Below, one piece after another: positions 37,524 to 46,652 of a stretch of DNA of 63,689 nt. The stretch lies in NCBI GenBank assembly GCA_002381645.1, contig DFXE01000025.1, positions 131,597-195,285 on the forward strand, in the 5' to 3' direction. The DNA is from Bacteroidales bacterium UBA4116. GTDB taxonomy: Bacteria > Bacteroidota > Bacteroidia > Bacteroidales > Tannerellaceae. Below the pieces are notes generated by a model. The model saw nothing but the letters and a program-made list of their open reading frames with translations. It did not search any database and was not told the origin of the DNA. The position numbers and the translations under genes are program-made. Positions within the stretch are counted from its first letter, which is position 1, and every line of letters begins with the position of its first letter.

Positions 37524-38066
37524 TTAATACTCTCTCGGGTCGTCTTCAACAATCGCATAGTGGTAATTATCTTTCCATTCTCCTCTAATCGGAAGAATCT
37601 TTCGTCGTAAACCTTCCCTTGTCATGCCCGATTTTTCCAGTACCCGAATCGAACGGATATTTTCCGTTGCAACTCCCGCTTCGACCTTATGAAGATGAAA
37701 TTCATCAAATCCGATTTTAATTAAGGTCTTTACGATTTCGGTTGCATATCCTTTTCCCCAATGCAAAGGAAGTAAATCATAGTAAATTTCACCCAATTTA
37801 AATCTGTTAGCCGACAAGGTGATACCTGCCATACCGATAAATTCATCGGAATCTTTCCTGATAATCTTCCAGTTGTATGACTTCCTACATTCGGCTTTTT
37901 GTTCTTCTATCATCGAATGGACAACATTTTCAGTTACTTCCCTATTCGTCGGAATACCAACAGTATTATATTCATCGACTTCCGGATATGAATTAAGTTT
38001 GTGAATTAATTCTATATCCGAGTCGGTTATTTCATGCATTTTTAATCTTTTTGATTCTAATTCCAT
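37524..38066 (-). CDS. GNAT acetyltransferase (RimJ/RimL type)
   Basis: A 180-residue acetyl-CoA-dependent N-acyltransferase of the Acetyltransf_3 group. The N terminus MELESKRLKMHEITDSDIEL, the LPLHWGKGYATEIVKTLI acetyl-CoA-binding loop (near residues 98-115) and AGVATENIRSIRVLEKSGM (near 136-154) are typical of RimJ/RimL-like proteins. The substrate is unknown; ribosomal protein N termini or small amines are possible. It lies 19 nt downstream of the nitrilase-family gene on the same strand, so the two are probably co-transcribed. Confidence 0.85.
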   Translation of the reverse strand: MELESKRLKMHEITDSDIELIHKLNSYPEVDEYNTVGIPTNREVTENVVHSMIEEQKAECRKSYNWKIIRKDSDEFIGMAGITLSANRFKLGEIYYDLLPLHWGKGYATEIVKTLIKIGFDEFHLHKVEAGVATENIRSIRVLEKSGMTREGLRRKILPIRGEWKDNYHYAIVEDDPREY

Positions 38067-38085
38067 GTTTATATATGCTTTTTTA

Positions 38086-38889
38086 TTATATCATTTTAAT
38101 CTCATATTTCGCATGTTCTGAAATTAAATCTTTTGATATCAGGCTTCCGAAAGCGGGATTGTTTACCTCGGAGAGATCAACGTCAATAGTAGATAGTAAT
38201 TCTTCATTTCCAGCTTTGATCAATATTTTTCCATCAGGGCTGACAATCTGGCTTTCGCCACGATAAGAATCAGGTTCACCGCTGAACAGTTCCGTGCCAA
38301 TACGATTACAGCTGATATAGAAACATTGGTTTTCCAATGCCCTGATGGGTATGATTGCAGGAGTAACTTTACCCCCAAAACATGCTGAATGACAAATGAT
38401 ATCCACCCCCCGTAATTTCAAACCCGAACTTAACGGAGCAAACCATGCATCAAAGCAAACAGTCAAACCCACGTTCGTTTCATTACAGCTACAGGATATT
38501 ATTTTATCCCCTGCATTAAAAGCCCGCTTTTCATAGGTCGGCAAATGAATCTTCCTGTAAGAAGCTAATAGCCCTTCGGTTCCTACTATAATCGAAGTAT
38601 TATATAACTTTTCGTCACATAATTCAGGAATAGAGCCGGTAATATATCCGCCACATTCTTTCATCAATTTAGTAAGAAACCTGACGGTATAACTATCCTC
38701 TAAGTTTTCAGCAAAAGGTATTAATTCATCTTTTGACTCAAAAGCATATCCACTGGTGAACAGTTCCGGCAATACGAGTAAATCAAAGGTTGAATCTTTT
38801 ATTTTCGAACGGATATAAGAGAGATTCGCCTCCCTGTCACGCCAGATAACATTGTATTGAAAAAATCCCACTTTCATAAAAGTATTCAT
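38086..38889 (-). CDS. Nitrilase-superfamily carbon-nitrogen hydrolase
   Basis: A 267-residue cytoplasmic amidase of the nitrilase superfamily. The catalytic triad is visible: E42 in LVLPELFTSGY, K113 in YRKIHLP and C145 in GLTVCFDAWF. The short length and the FTSGY signature resemble omega-amidase / YafV-type enzymes, which remove 2-oxoglutaramate or 2-oxosuccinamate, but the substrate is not certain. The start is the ATG at 38889; an ATG four codons on (MKVGFFQYN) is an alternative. It is likely the first gene of a pair with the GNAT gene. Confidence 0.85.
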   Translation of the reverse strand: MNTFMKVGFFQYNVIWRDREANLSYIRSKIKDSTFDLLVLPELFTSGYAFESKDELIPFAENLEDSYTVRFLTKLMKECGGYITGSIPELCDEKLYNTSIIVGTEGLLASYRKIHLPTYEKRAFNAGDKIISCSCNETNVGLTVCFDAWFAPLSSGLKLRGVDIICHSACFGGKVTPAIIPIRALENQCFYISCNRIGTELFSGEPDSYRGESQIVSPDGKILIKAGNEELLSTIDVDLSEVNNPAFGSLISKDLISEHAKYEIKMI

Positions 38890-39379
38890 ATTGTTGTTTT
38901 ATAATGGGTAAATTTAATAAATATCTATAACTCAGCCATAATTGTCTCTTCAAACCTTTTCCTTAGTTAGTATTTGTTATTTTACTGAGCTATACACCCT
39001 GTCCTTTCTTTTATTTAGGTAGGATAGGTTTCATATGCGGTCTTGTTGTTTGTTTCAGTTCTTGGACTTTCTGCTTTAATCAGTTTATAATGTTCTGTCC
39101 ATTGACTATTTAAGTAACGAGATGGTAACGCATCTATTACGCAGCTCTGTCTAAATACGGCTTTTAGCTCATAGTCATACAATGCAAAATAAAGCGTAAC
39201 GAACCATTTATCAGTCAATTCACTACACTCTGCTTAATTTCGCTTTTTAGTTAGAAGTTTATTTTATATCCTTATCATCTGCGTAAGCGCTTAAACCAAT
39301 ATTAAAAATTAAATGCTTGATTTATTGGTATAAAATGACTATTTTTAAAGTAAAATAATCAATAAAGGATGGAGGAGTT
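38890..39379. other. 490-bp spacer, no convincing gene
   Basis: The stretch between the nitrilase and the small membrane protein gene is AT-rich. One minus-strand open frame (39015-39218, 67 codons) exists but starts only with TTG directly after a stop, has no homology I recognise and is not supported by context. It could be a gene remnant. Confidence 0.4.
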
Positions 39380-39676
39380 ATGAGTTTTGCCGGACATGTT
39401 TTTGATATGATACGGCGGGATAAGCAAAACAGGGAAATGCTTAAACAACATCGTGAGCATTCCAGAGATATCCGCCGGAAACAGATGACAAGTAAAAATT
39501 TTTCTTTTCAACCGGATATAACTATTGAAGAGTTTGAACAAATTAATTGTCAGCTAAAAGAGAAGGAGATGGAAGAGCGACAGTACACTTTCCGTACTGC
39601 ATTATTGTTTTTAGGTATTGCTTTGACGGCAGGGCTGATCGTATGGCTTATTCTTTTTTTAGCAGACATGCTGTAA
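39380..39676 (+). CDS. Small single-pass membrane protein
   Basis: A 98-residue protein. The N-terminal ~70 residues are highly charged and probably helical (DMIRRDKQNREMLKQHREH), followed by one hydrophobic segment (residues ~74-96, ALLFLGIALTAGLIVWLILF). Small proteins of this shape are common in Bacteroidetes; no function is known to me. Its 3' end overlaps the convergent 81-residue gene by 29 bp. Confidence 0.6.
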   Translation: MSFAGHVFDMIRRDKQNREMLKQHREHSRDIRRKQMTSKNFSFQPDITIEEFEQINCQLKEKEMEERQYTFRTALLFLGIALTAGLIVWLILFLADML

Positions 39677-39893
39677 TCGTTGTTTTTTTCTCAACAGGTA
39701 TGTTACACTTTACAGTTGAACCGGCTTGCCCGGGAATAGCCCCCTTAATTTTTGAAAGGCTGCCGATCACGGATTGACTGTTAAAACAGACCGTTTCATG
39801 CAAAAATTCAGGAAAGGATTTATCATTGATATTATTCATAGGAAGTAAAGCTACAACTCCTAAAATGGCGAGACTACAGATTGATTTTTTCAT
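39648..39893 (-). CDS. Small exported hypothetical protein
   Basis: An 81-residue protein beginning MKKSICSLAILGVVALLP, a good signal peptide. The mature ~60 residues (from about NNINDKSFPEF) contain two cysteines (ETVCFNSQS and STVKCNIPVEKK) that could form one disulfide. No family is recognised. An ATG start and the signal peptide make it a plausible gene; the overlap with the convergent gene at its 3' end leaves some doubt. Confidence 0.5.
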   Translation of the reverse strand: MKKSICSLAILGVVALLPMNNINDKSFPEFLHETVCFNSQSVIGSLSKIKGAIPGQAGSTVKCNIPVEKKTTITACLLKKE

Positions 39894-40127
39894 CGTGAAA
39901 TAATTTATATGAACCTTGATGATACAAACTTACTTCTAAAAAATCATCAGGAATCCTTTTTATCCGTTATAACGAAAAAAAGAATATTTAAAATGAAAAT
40001 TGACCATTATAGAAAACTAAAGCACCCTCCGGGCTTTTATAAAGTCGATGTATAGTTTCAGCTAAAGCCTTTTTTCAGTTTATTCATTTTAGGGGGTGCC
40101 AAAAGGGTGAACGTGTAACTTTTTTAT

Positions 40128-40135
40128 TACTTTTG
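40128..40135 (+). promoter_or_regulatory. -7 box upstream of the OsmC gene
   Basis: The octamer tacttttg matches TAnnTTTG and ends 29 nt before the start codon at 40165. Confidence 0.45.
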
Positions 40136-40164
40136 ATTGTCAAACAAACTCATATTTAAATGCT

Positions 40165-40575
40165 ATGGCTAAGATAGAAACAATTTGGATGGGCGACCAG
40201 CGGTCGGAAGTTACCCACACGCAATCAGGAACTAAAATTATTACGGATGCCCCTACCGATAATAAAGGGCGCGGAGAGTATTTTTCACCGACCGACCTGG
40301 TAGCGGCAGCTTTGGGTAGCTGTATTATGACCATGATGGATGCTTACGCGGTAGAACGTGGCCTCGACCTGAAAGGCACACGGCTGGTAACGGATAAGAT
40401 CATGTCGGCAGACCCGCGGCGTATCGGGGAGATAAAAATCGACATCTATTTCAACGGGGATTTCACCGAAAAGCAAAAGATATCCCTTAAAAGAGTGGCT
40501 GATACCTGTCCTGTAGGGAAATCGCTTCATCCGGAATTAAAACAGACCATTACTTTTCATTTCGATAATGAATGA
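40165..40575 (+). CDS. OsmC/Ohr-family peroxiredoxin-like protein
   Basis: A 136-residue OsmC-fold protein. The two reactive cysteines typical of the family are present: C53 in AALGSCIMTMMDA and C115 in ADTCPVGKSL. The N-terminal strand region includes GRGEYFSPTDLVAAALGSC. Such proteins reduce organic hydroperoxides in the cytoplasm with thiols. It is transcribed alone, converging on the eamA-type gene. Confidence 0.92.
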   Translation: MAKIETIWMGDQRSEVTHTQSGTKIITDAPTDNKGRGEYFSPTDLVAAALGSCIMTMMDAYAVERGLDLKGTRLVTDKIMSADPRRIGEIKIDIYFNGDFTEKQKISLKRVADTCPVGKSLHPELKQTITFHFDNE

Positions 40576-40588
40576 TGCGGTAAACGTG

Positions 40589-41530
40589 TTACCCGTGCAA
40601 TGGATCCGGTTTTTTCTTGTGGTTTATCAGCATCACACTTAGCAGGATAACGATTAATCCGGCTATTTGTATCCATGTTACATTTTCTTTGCCTAAAGAC
40701 ATCCCCAGGAATACGGCGATGAACGGGTTGACATAGGCGTGTGTCCCTACTTCTGTGGCAGGACGTACTTTAAGCAACCAGACATAAGCCGAGTAGGCCA
40801 GAATGGAGCCGAATAGGATCAGGTAAATCAATGACATCCATGAGGTAACCGGTACGGCGTGCAGGTTGGTGTTTATCACATCGCCTTTTATAACGGCACA
40901 TATCCAGAACATAGCGCTTGCGAAAAGCATTTGCCACGCCGAACCTGCAAAGGCATTGACTTCTTCCTCGCCGGATGAACAGTATTTGGCATACAGGGTT
41001 CCCAATGCCCATGAGATACAACCGATCATCAGCAATAACACTCCGTATTCCCTGTGTTCTCCCGGTTGATTATCGTATCGGAACTGTTCTATATACAGCA
41101 TCATTACTCCCAGGAATCCGATTATAATTCCCGTTATGACCGCAGGGCTCCGGAAATTCCTTTTCCACATCGGGGCGTCCAGCGCCATGATCCATATAGC
41201 GGTCGAACTGGCAATGATTGCCACAAGGCTGCTGCTGACATATTGCTGCGCAAGCATCACCACTGCCATATCAATGAAAAGAAGTACAATCCCGCTGACG
41301 GCGGATTTCTTTATCAGGCTTTTCTTAAATACAGGTTCACCTTTTATCCGGCACCATACAAGCAGGATAAGCCCGGCGGCAGTGAAGCGGAAAGCGCCCA
41401 GCAGGAAAGGCGGTAATCCCTTGAGGGCAACTCCTATAAAATAATAGGTTGAACCCCATACTACATAAATCAAAAAGTAAGCAATTATAATATGTAGCTT
41501 CCTGTTGCCCGTTCCTGCCGTTTGTTTCAC
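40589..41530 (-). CDS. EamA/DMT-family transporter
   Basis: A 313-residue inner-membrane protein with ten hydrophobic segments in two EamA halves (FLIYVVWGSTYYFIGVALKG in the first, ILAYSAYVWLLKVRPA in the second). It belongs to the drug/metabolite exporter superfamily, close to YedA-type permeases. It starts with GTG at 41530, chosen because this GTG overlaps the malY stop in a GTGA arrangement, a sign of translational coupling. Placement after a C-S lyase suggests export of an amino acid or sulfur metabolite, which is inference. Confidence 0.88.
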   Translation of the reverse strand: MKQTAGTGNRKLHIIIAYFLIYVVWGSTYYFIGVALKGLPPFLLGAFRFTAAGLILLVWCRIKGEPVFKKSLIKKSAVSGIVLLFIDMAVVMLAQQYVSSSLVAIIASSTAIWIMALDAPMWKRNFRSPAVITGIIIGFLGVMMLYIEQFRYDNQPGEHREYGVLLLMIGCISWALGTLYAKYCSSGEEEVNAFAGSAWQMLFASAMFWICAVIKGDVINTNLHAVPVTSWMSLIYLILFGSILAYSAYVWLLKVRPATEVGTHAYVNPFIAVFLGMSLGKENVTWIQIAGLIVILLSVMLINHKKKPDPLHG

Positions 41531-42687
41531 ATTGTGTACAAATTTCTTATCTTCTTTAATCCTTTCACCAGCCTTTCCCGCTGGGTGGCTATATTGATGC
41601 GGATAAATCCTTCTCCGGCTTCACCGTACATGGTCCCTTCATTCACCCATACCTTTTCTTCATGCAATAGCTGGTCGGTTATTTCTTTGGATGTCTTTTT
41701 TAAAGCGGAACAATCTACCCATACCAGGTAAGTAGCTTCGAGAGGGAGAACAGGCAAATGCGGAAGATATTCTTTGAAGTATCCGGAGAGGAGTTTATAG
41801 TTGTCGTAAAGATAAACTTTCAGTTCTTCCAGCCATTCGCCTCCTTCGTTATAAGCGGCGATCAACGCTTCAACAGCGAAAGCGTTTATTTCACACACTT
41901 CATTTACATTGAGGGCTTTATCAATTTTTTTCCGGATATCTTCATCAGCGGCGATGATGTTGGCAACCTGAATACCTGCCAGGTTAAATGTCTTGCTTGG
42001 AGCCGTACAGGTAACGGAGTTTTGCAGGAACTCTTCGCTGATAGATGCAAACGGGATATGGGTATGGCCGGGGTAAACCAAATCGCAGTGTATTTCGTCG
42101 GAAACAACCACCACACTGTGTCGTAAGCAGATATCGCCTATCCGTGTAAGCTCTTCTTTTGTCCATACCCTGCCTACCGGATTGTGGGGATTACAGAGCA
42201 GCATCAGTTTTACTTTCGGATCGGCGGCTTTTTGTTCGAGGTCATCGAAATTGATGCTATATTTTCCGTTTTCATATACCAGGTCATTCTCTATCCTTTC
42301 GCATTCGTCGTTACGGATAGATGAAAAGAAACAATTGTAAACCGGAGTTTGTACCAATACTTTGTCGCCGGGTTCCGCAAGCGCTTTTATCACCGCGGAA
42401 AGGGCAGGTACTACGCCGGAGGTAAACAGGATCCAGTCTTTCTCAATTGTAAAATGATGCCTGTTATGAAACCACGAAACAGTTGCGTCGAAATAAGCCT
42501 GCGGTACTTTGGTATAACCAAATACGCCGTGCCGTACCCGGCGTTCCAATGCATGTATAATAGCAGGAGCCGTACGGAAATCCATATCGGCTACCCACAT
42601 CGGCAATACATCGTCTACATTTGCCGTATCCCACTTATAGGAATTACTGCCCCTGCGCTGTACTAATTCATCAAAATTGTATTTCAT
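41527..42687 (-). CDS. MalY/PatB-type cystathionine beta-lyase (aminotransferase fold)
   Basis: A 386-residue PLP-dependent fold type I enzyme. The opening YNFDELVQRRGSNSYKWD is the MalY/PatB signature. PLP-binding features include LLCNPHNPVGRVWTKEEL near residue 160, VVSDEIHCDL near 193 and the Schiff-base lysine in CTAPSKTFNLAG near 232. The enzymes cleave C-S bonds of cystathionine and related amino acids to pyruvate, ammonia and a thiol. The start ATG overlaps the DUF3737 stop (ATGA) and the stop overlaps the eamA-type start (GTGA), so the three genes form one coupled operon. Confidence 0.92.
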   Translation of the reverse strand: MKYNFDELVQRRGSNSYKWDTANVDDVLPMWVADMDFRTAPAIIHALERRVRHGVFGYTKVPQAYFDATVSWFHNRHHFTIEKDWILFTSGVVPALSAVIKALAEPGDKVLVQTPVYNCFFSSIRNDECERIENDLVYENGKYSINFDDLEQKAADPKVKLMLLCNPHNPVGRVWTKEELTRIGDICLRHSVVVVSDEIHCDLVYPGHTHIPFASISEEFLQNSVTCTAPSKTFNLAGIQVANIIAADEDIRKKIDKALNVNEVCEINAFAVEALIAAYNEGGEWLEELKVYLYDNYKLLSGYFKEYLPHLPVLPLEATYLVWVDCSALKKTSKEITDQLLHEEKVWVNEGTMYGEAGEGFIRINIATQRERLVKGLKKIRNLYTM

Positions 42688-43550
42688 GAAGCGTAAGAAG
42701 TTTCTTTAATCGTTCTGATACTACAACCGTCAGGCTTTTTGCAATGTTCATCAATAATAATTTCACCTACACTATTGCAATTGATGTAACCTGATGTCGG
42801 GTTTTTAATGCTGACGATATGACTGTTTACATTGGCCTCCAACGTGCTGTACTCGAAAGCAAGGTCGCAGTCGTCGGCCATGGTACAGTTTTCCATAACG
42901 AGGTTGGTACAATAACAGAGCGGTTGTGTTCCTGAAATCCTGCAATTGACCAGTTTCAGGTTTTTAGAATGCCAGCCGAGGTATTCGCCGTTCAGTTCCG
43001 AATCGTAAACGGTTACATTTTCTGTTTTCCAAAAAGCGTCCTTCGAATCCAGCTTTGCATTGCGGATCACTACGTTTTTAGCATCCTGGAACGAGTAGTT
43101 TCCCTGTAAATAGAACCCGTCGATATCAATGTTGATACCGTTCATAAAGATATAGTCTCCTCCGTAGGCCTGTACATTACGCAGTTTCATATCCCGGCAG
43201 TTCCACATGGTTTCGCCGGCGCTGGTCAGCTTTACGTTTTCAAGATACAAACCGTCTATTTCGCGGAACATCTTGGGTGCTTCCACTTTAGTGTTGATCA
43301 TGCTAATATTCTTTGAATACCAGATAGCGGCGCGGCTGTAAACGGTAAACAGGCATTCTTCAATCCGTGCATTTTCATTGTGCCAGAATGGATATTTACC
43401 CATGAATTCACATGTATAGGCTTCGATGCCGGTACATTCTTTCAGCGCTGATTCACCGGGATAGAACTTAACATTTTCCAAACGTATATCTTTAGTTGCG
43501 AATAAAGGTCTTTCCCCTTCAAAAAATCTGTCTTTGATTACTTTTTTCAT
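42684..43550 (-). CDS. DUF3737 right-handed beta-helix protein
   Basis: A 288-residue cytoplasmic protein whose sequence is a chain of short N/C-rich coils (LENVKFYPGESALKEC, LRNVQAYGGDYIFMNG, LVMENCTMADDCDLAFEYS) characteristic of DUF3737 and of a parallel beta-helix. Function is unknown. Co-occurrence with a MalY-type lyase is something I recall from other genomes, and the ATGA overlap here supports a shared role. It is the first gene of the three-gene operon. Confidence 0.82.
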   Translation of the reverse strand: MKKVIKDRFFEGERPLFATKDIRLENVKFYPGESALKECTGIEAYTCEFMGKYPFWHNENARIEECLFTVYSRAAIWYSKNISMINTKVEAPKMFREIDGLYLENVKLTSAGETMWNCRDMKLRNVQAYGGDYIFMNGINIDIDGFYLQGNYSFQDAKNVVIRNAKLDSKDAFWKTENVTVYDSELNGEYLGWHSKNLKLVNCRISGTQPLCYCTNLVMENCTMADDCDLAFEYSTLEANVNSHIVSIKNPTSGYINCNSVGEIIIDEHCKKPDGCSIRTIKETSYAS

Positions 43551-43685
43551 CTTCTTTATTATTATAGATTGATTTAATTGTTCTTTTTATCATTCAACCA
43601 TACAAAATTAAGTATTACATACGGTCCGGTATTCGTTCTGCGGCTCATTTTATTTTGTCATAAGGACCATAAACCTATTTTAATA

Positions 43686-44906
43686 TCACCGTGCCAGCCT
43701 GAACCATTTTCCATAGGTCAGTATCTTCCATCCCCACTCCAACGGGCCAAACCGGTTGTAATGCAGCCAGAAGTAACTATATACAATCTGTATGCCAAAA
43801 ACGGCTGCCGCAATCAGTTCTACGTATATTAATCCCGTACGGGCGCCTAATTCAAAACCGATACCGTAAAAGAGTATCATGCCGAATACAGACTGCATCA
43901 GATAGTTGGTCAGGGCCATTCGACCCGGAGCGGCAAATATTTTAAATATCCTGCTATCCTGTTTTTTTAAGTAGAATAAACAGATAGCAGAGATATAGGT
44001 AAAGCTTAGCGGAACCACGCTGACCGCATATATGGCAGCATGTGCGGAAAGCCCGAACGGATGTGAATTCATGGCGCTCCAGGCATACAGTAGGGAAGTT
44101 GGAAAGCCGATAATAAATCCGTATCTCATTATTTTTTTCAGGTAAATTTTATTTTCACTAAGTTTGGCATACAGGCCTTTGCGGCCAATATATAATCCTA
44201 ATAGGAAAAGTCCGAAAACTTTAAAGGCCCTGTTGCCGTCGATAAATTCCTGCATCCTTATAAAAGAGCCTGCCAGATTGAATTGTAGTACATCCATGTA
44301 ACTTTGCTTTTCGACCAGCCAGTATGGGAAATTTGCTTCGTTTATACCCGCCCTGTCATGGAAATAGGAGGTTGCGCTTACCGCTGGGGCTGAAAGGTTC
44401 CAGTGAAACAATTCCACACCGGCATCTATGGCTATTGGCAACAGCAAAAATATTACGGCACTGGTTAAGAGCTTCCTGTCCGTTACGTTACGGAATAACG
44501 GAAGGAAAAACCCCAGGAATGCGTATAATATGAGTATATCGCCTGCCCAGAGGAAAAGCAAATGAAAAAGCCCGATGAAAAATAAAGCAGACATACGACG
44601 GTAAAAGATAGCGGTCCCGTTGCGTCCTGTTTGTCCGGCATTTGACAGTATAATGGAAAAACCGATGCCGAAGAGCAGGGAAAAAAGGGTATAGAATTTG
44701 CCGTCGATAAATATATATTGCAGGTACCTGACGACAGTGTCGATACCTGCCGTGGGCATAGCCTGCTGGGCCGGACGGTCGAGAAAGGTATAAAGGGAGA
44801 ATTCAGGGAAATTAGCCAAACAGATGCCTAATAATGCCAATCCCCGTAAACTATCTAATATTATATATCTTTCTTTGGTTCCGGGCAGAGTTATATTGCC
44901 TGACAT
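43686..44906 (-). CDS. DUF418 family membrane protein
   Basis: A 406-residue polytopic membrane protein with about ten hydrophobic segments. The opening ERYIILDSLRGLALLGICLA and the C-terminal block (GRMALTNYLMQSVFGMILF, then RFGPLEWGWKILTYG) are the hallmarks of DUF418 (YeiB-like) proteins. The function is unknown; relation to acyltransferase-3-type enzymes has been suggested. It is monocistronic. Confidence 0.9.
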   Translation of the reverse strand: MSGNITLPGTKERYIILDSLRGLALLGICLANFPEFSLYTFLDRPAQQAMPTAGIDTVVRYLQYIFIDGKFYTLFSLLFGIGFSIILSNAGQTGRNGTAIFYRRMSALFFIGLFHLLFLWAGDILILYAFLGFFLPLFRNVTDRKLLTSAVIFLLLPIAIDAGVELFHWNLSAPAVSATSYFHDRAGINEANFPYWLVEKQSYMDVLQFNLAGSFIRMQEFIDGNRAFKVFGLFLLGLYIGRKGLYAKLSENKIYLKKIMRYGFIIGFPTSLLYAWSAMNSHPFGLSAHAAIYAVSVVPLSFTYISAICLFYLKKQDSRIFKIFAAPGRMALTNYLMQSVFGMILFYGIGFELGARTGLIYVELIAAAVFGIQIVYSYFWLHYNRFGPLEWGWKILTYGKWFRLAR

Positions 44907-45042
44907 ATATGTTACCTGTTTTCTTTTTATCTATAGTGACTATTAAATGACAAAGATGTAACTATTAATCTTTTGTCAGGCAATTTTTATCTTTATAAAG
45001 AAAAAATAGTGTATTAAAACGAATTATTCAATCCGTCTCATT

Positions 45043-45546
45043 TTAATCTCCGTTTTGTTGCATTTCGAATGTAACTGATACATTGCCTGCCCCTAATGTG
45101 TTCTGCAATCCGGAAGCGTTATCTACCTGTCCTATCCGGGTATAGCTGTATGAAGTGGAGAAAGATTGATAAAATAAGACCAGCGTGGATGAACCATAAA
45201 GCATCAGGTCGCCGTTCTGTATTGTTCCGGGATTGTACGGATTTGTTGGTAAAGCTTCAGGTAATCCGTAGAACTTTTCGTTGTTGTTGAGTTCAGACAT
45301 ATTAACAGTCATCGGCAGCATTTGTTTGAACGCAGGTGCTGTTGCGTTATCCTGGAAGGTAACAGTAAAAGTAGCGGAGCCGATTCGTATGTTTCCCTTG
45401 TTGCCTTCAACCGGAGGAACAGGTTCCGGATCCGGATTAGGGGCAGGGGGCATTTCTGCGGGGCCGTAGTCTTTATTGCAAGAGGTTACTCCCTCAACCA
45501 TAGTTAGTGAGAGTACCATGATCCATAAATAGGTTAGTTGCTTCAT
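45043..45546 (-). CDS. Cyclophilin-like fold lipoprotein
   Basis: A 167-residue lipoprotein from the ATG at 45546 (MKQLTYLWIMVLSLTMVEG, lipobox VTSC). A proline-rich linker (PPAPNPDPEPVPPVEG) leads to a ~115-residue domain with FTVTFQDNATAPAFKQMLP, TVNMSELNNNEKFYGLPEAL, GTIQNGDLMLYGSSTLVLFY and YTRIGQVDN. These motifs match the cyclophilin-like family (PF18050 as I recall it) found in flavodoxin-linked and lipoprotein contexts. It has no expected isomerase activity that can be shown from sequence. Confidence 0.78.
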   Translation of the reverse strand: MKQLTYLWIMVLSLTMVEGVTSCNKDYGPAEMPPAPNPDPEPVPPVEGNKGNIRIGSATFTVTFQDNATAPAFKQMLPMTVNMSELNNNEKFYGLPEALPTNPYNPGTIQNGDLMLYGSSTLVLFYQSFSTSYSYTRIGQVDNASGLQNTLGAGNVSVTFEMQQNGD

Positions 45547-45859
45547 TGTAATCTTTATCATATACCATCATTTCATGATTAATTAATTGACTGTGCATTT
45601 AATATGTTCTATAGAAATTCATTCTTATATCATGCGAAATTAACGGGAGTTTAGCACATAAATTTCGCTGATGAGCTCAACTTTATTTGTTATCAGGCTC
45701 ATATCAAATATAAAAATCAGTAGATGTCAGCGGATTTTACGGAAGTCAGGGTATAACAAGAGGTGACGGGGGAAAGCCGGTTTAACCGGGTCATAAGTAG
45801 GTAGAAGTATTTAAGCCGGATTAACCGGTGAAAGTTACCGGAAATAAATCTATTCGTTA
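45547..45859. promoter_or_regulatory. Spacer with paired CCGGnTTAACCGG palindromes
   Basis: The 313-bp spacer upstream of the lipoprotein gene and downstream of the LuxR-type gene contains ccggtttaaccgg (45777-45789) and ccggattaaccgg (45816-45828), 39 bp apart. The paired palindromes look like operator sites. I see no gene here. Confidence 0.5.
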
Positions 45860-46513
45860 TCAAATGTAATAATCAGACGTATCCAGTAATCCCGCCCTTA
45901 CGGCGTACCGGATAGCTTCCTGCACATTGTTGACTTCGAGTTTGCGGAAGATATTTTTTCGATGAGAATTTACGGTATGAAAGCTTACATGTTTTTCCCA
46001 GGCTATTTGCTTGGTCGTTTTTCCCTGTGCGATTTCACGAAGCATTATTTTTTCTGTTTTGGTCAGGCTTATTACTTTTTCAGGTGGAATGGTTGTATGG
46101 TTTATGGATTCCTGAACTGCTTCACATAGATATACCTGATCATTAACAGCGTTTTGAAGTGTGGCCTTTATTTCTTCTTCCGCATCATGTTTCAATACTA
46201 CGCTTAAACGCGTATGAACGGATGCCGAGAACACTACCTGCCTGAGAAAAGGAAGGCTCAGCTCTTCGGAAAAAAGCACCCAGAACGACTCCTTAGCTGC
46301 TTCGATACTGATAAGAAGGTGTGCCGCGGAAGTAAAATCGAATGTTGAATAATCCAATACTACTATAGCGGAAGGATGATTTTTCAAATGTCTGTGTAAT
46401 TCTTCCTTATTGTTTGCATAAAGAACGTTATCCGCCCATTTTTCAGTTTGAAGTATGCATTGGATACCCTGTCGGGATATATATTGATTATCGGCAAGAA
46501 TAAAGGTTCTCAT
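45860..46513 (-). CDS. NarL/LuxR-family response regulator
   Basis: A 217-residue protein with a degenerate receiver domain (residues 1-125; D8 and the likely phospho-acceptor D54 in VVLDYSTFDF) and a C-terminal LuxR helix-turn-helix (~150-210: SLTKTEKIMLREIAQGKTTK, HTVNSHRKNIFRKLEV). The acidic pocket has one Asp (LADNQ) instead of two, so phosphorylation may be weak or absent. No histidine kinase is nearby. Targets are unknown; the palindromes just downstream are one candidate. Confidence 0.85.
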   Translation of the reverse strand: MRTFILADNQYISRQGIQCILQTEKWADNVLYANNKEELHRHLKNHPSAIVVLDYSTFDFTSAAHLLISIEAAKESFWVLFSEELSLPFLRQVVFSASVHTRLSVVLKHDAEEEIKATLQNAVNDQVYLCEAVQESINHTTIPPEKVISLTKTEKIMLREIAQGKTTKQIAWEKHVSFHTVNSHRKNIFRKLEVNNVQEAIRYAVRAGLLDTSDYYI

Positions 46514-46608
46514 ACGTTACTTTCAGTTATAATAAGAGGCAAATTTAGTAATTGTAAGGTATTAAAAAATACCACGATCATGGGATTTCCTGTTGTACTT
46601 AATTATCA

Positions 46609-46616
46609 TACTTTTG
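46609..46616 (+). promoter_or_regulatory. -7 box upstream of cysK
   Basis: The octamer tacttttg matches TAnnTTTG and lies 36 nt before the cysK start codon. Confidence 0.5.
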
Positions 46617-46652
46617 TTATATAAATAATTATCACATAAAAATAAGTGAACT

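Noticed and set aside
39015..39218. 67-codon open frame on the minus strand
   Set aside because: Only a TTG start directly behind a stop codon, no promoter, no recognisable domain or neighbours.
46516..46652. Riboswitch or T-box ahead of cysK
   Set aside because: The leader is too short and I see no conserved stem structure; only a -7 promoter box.
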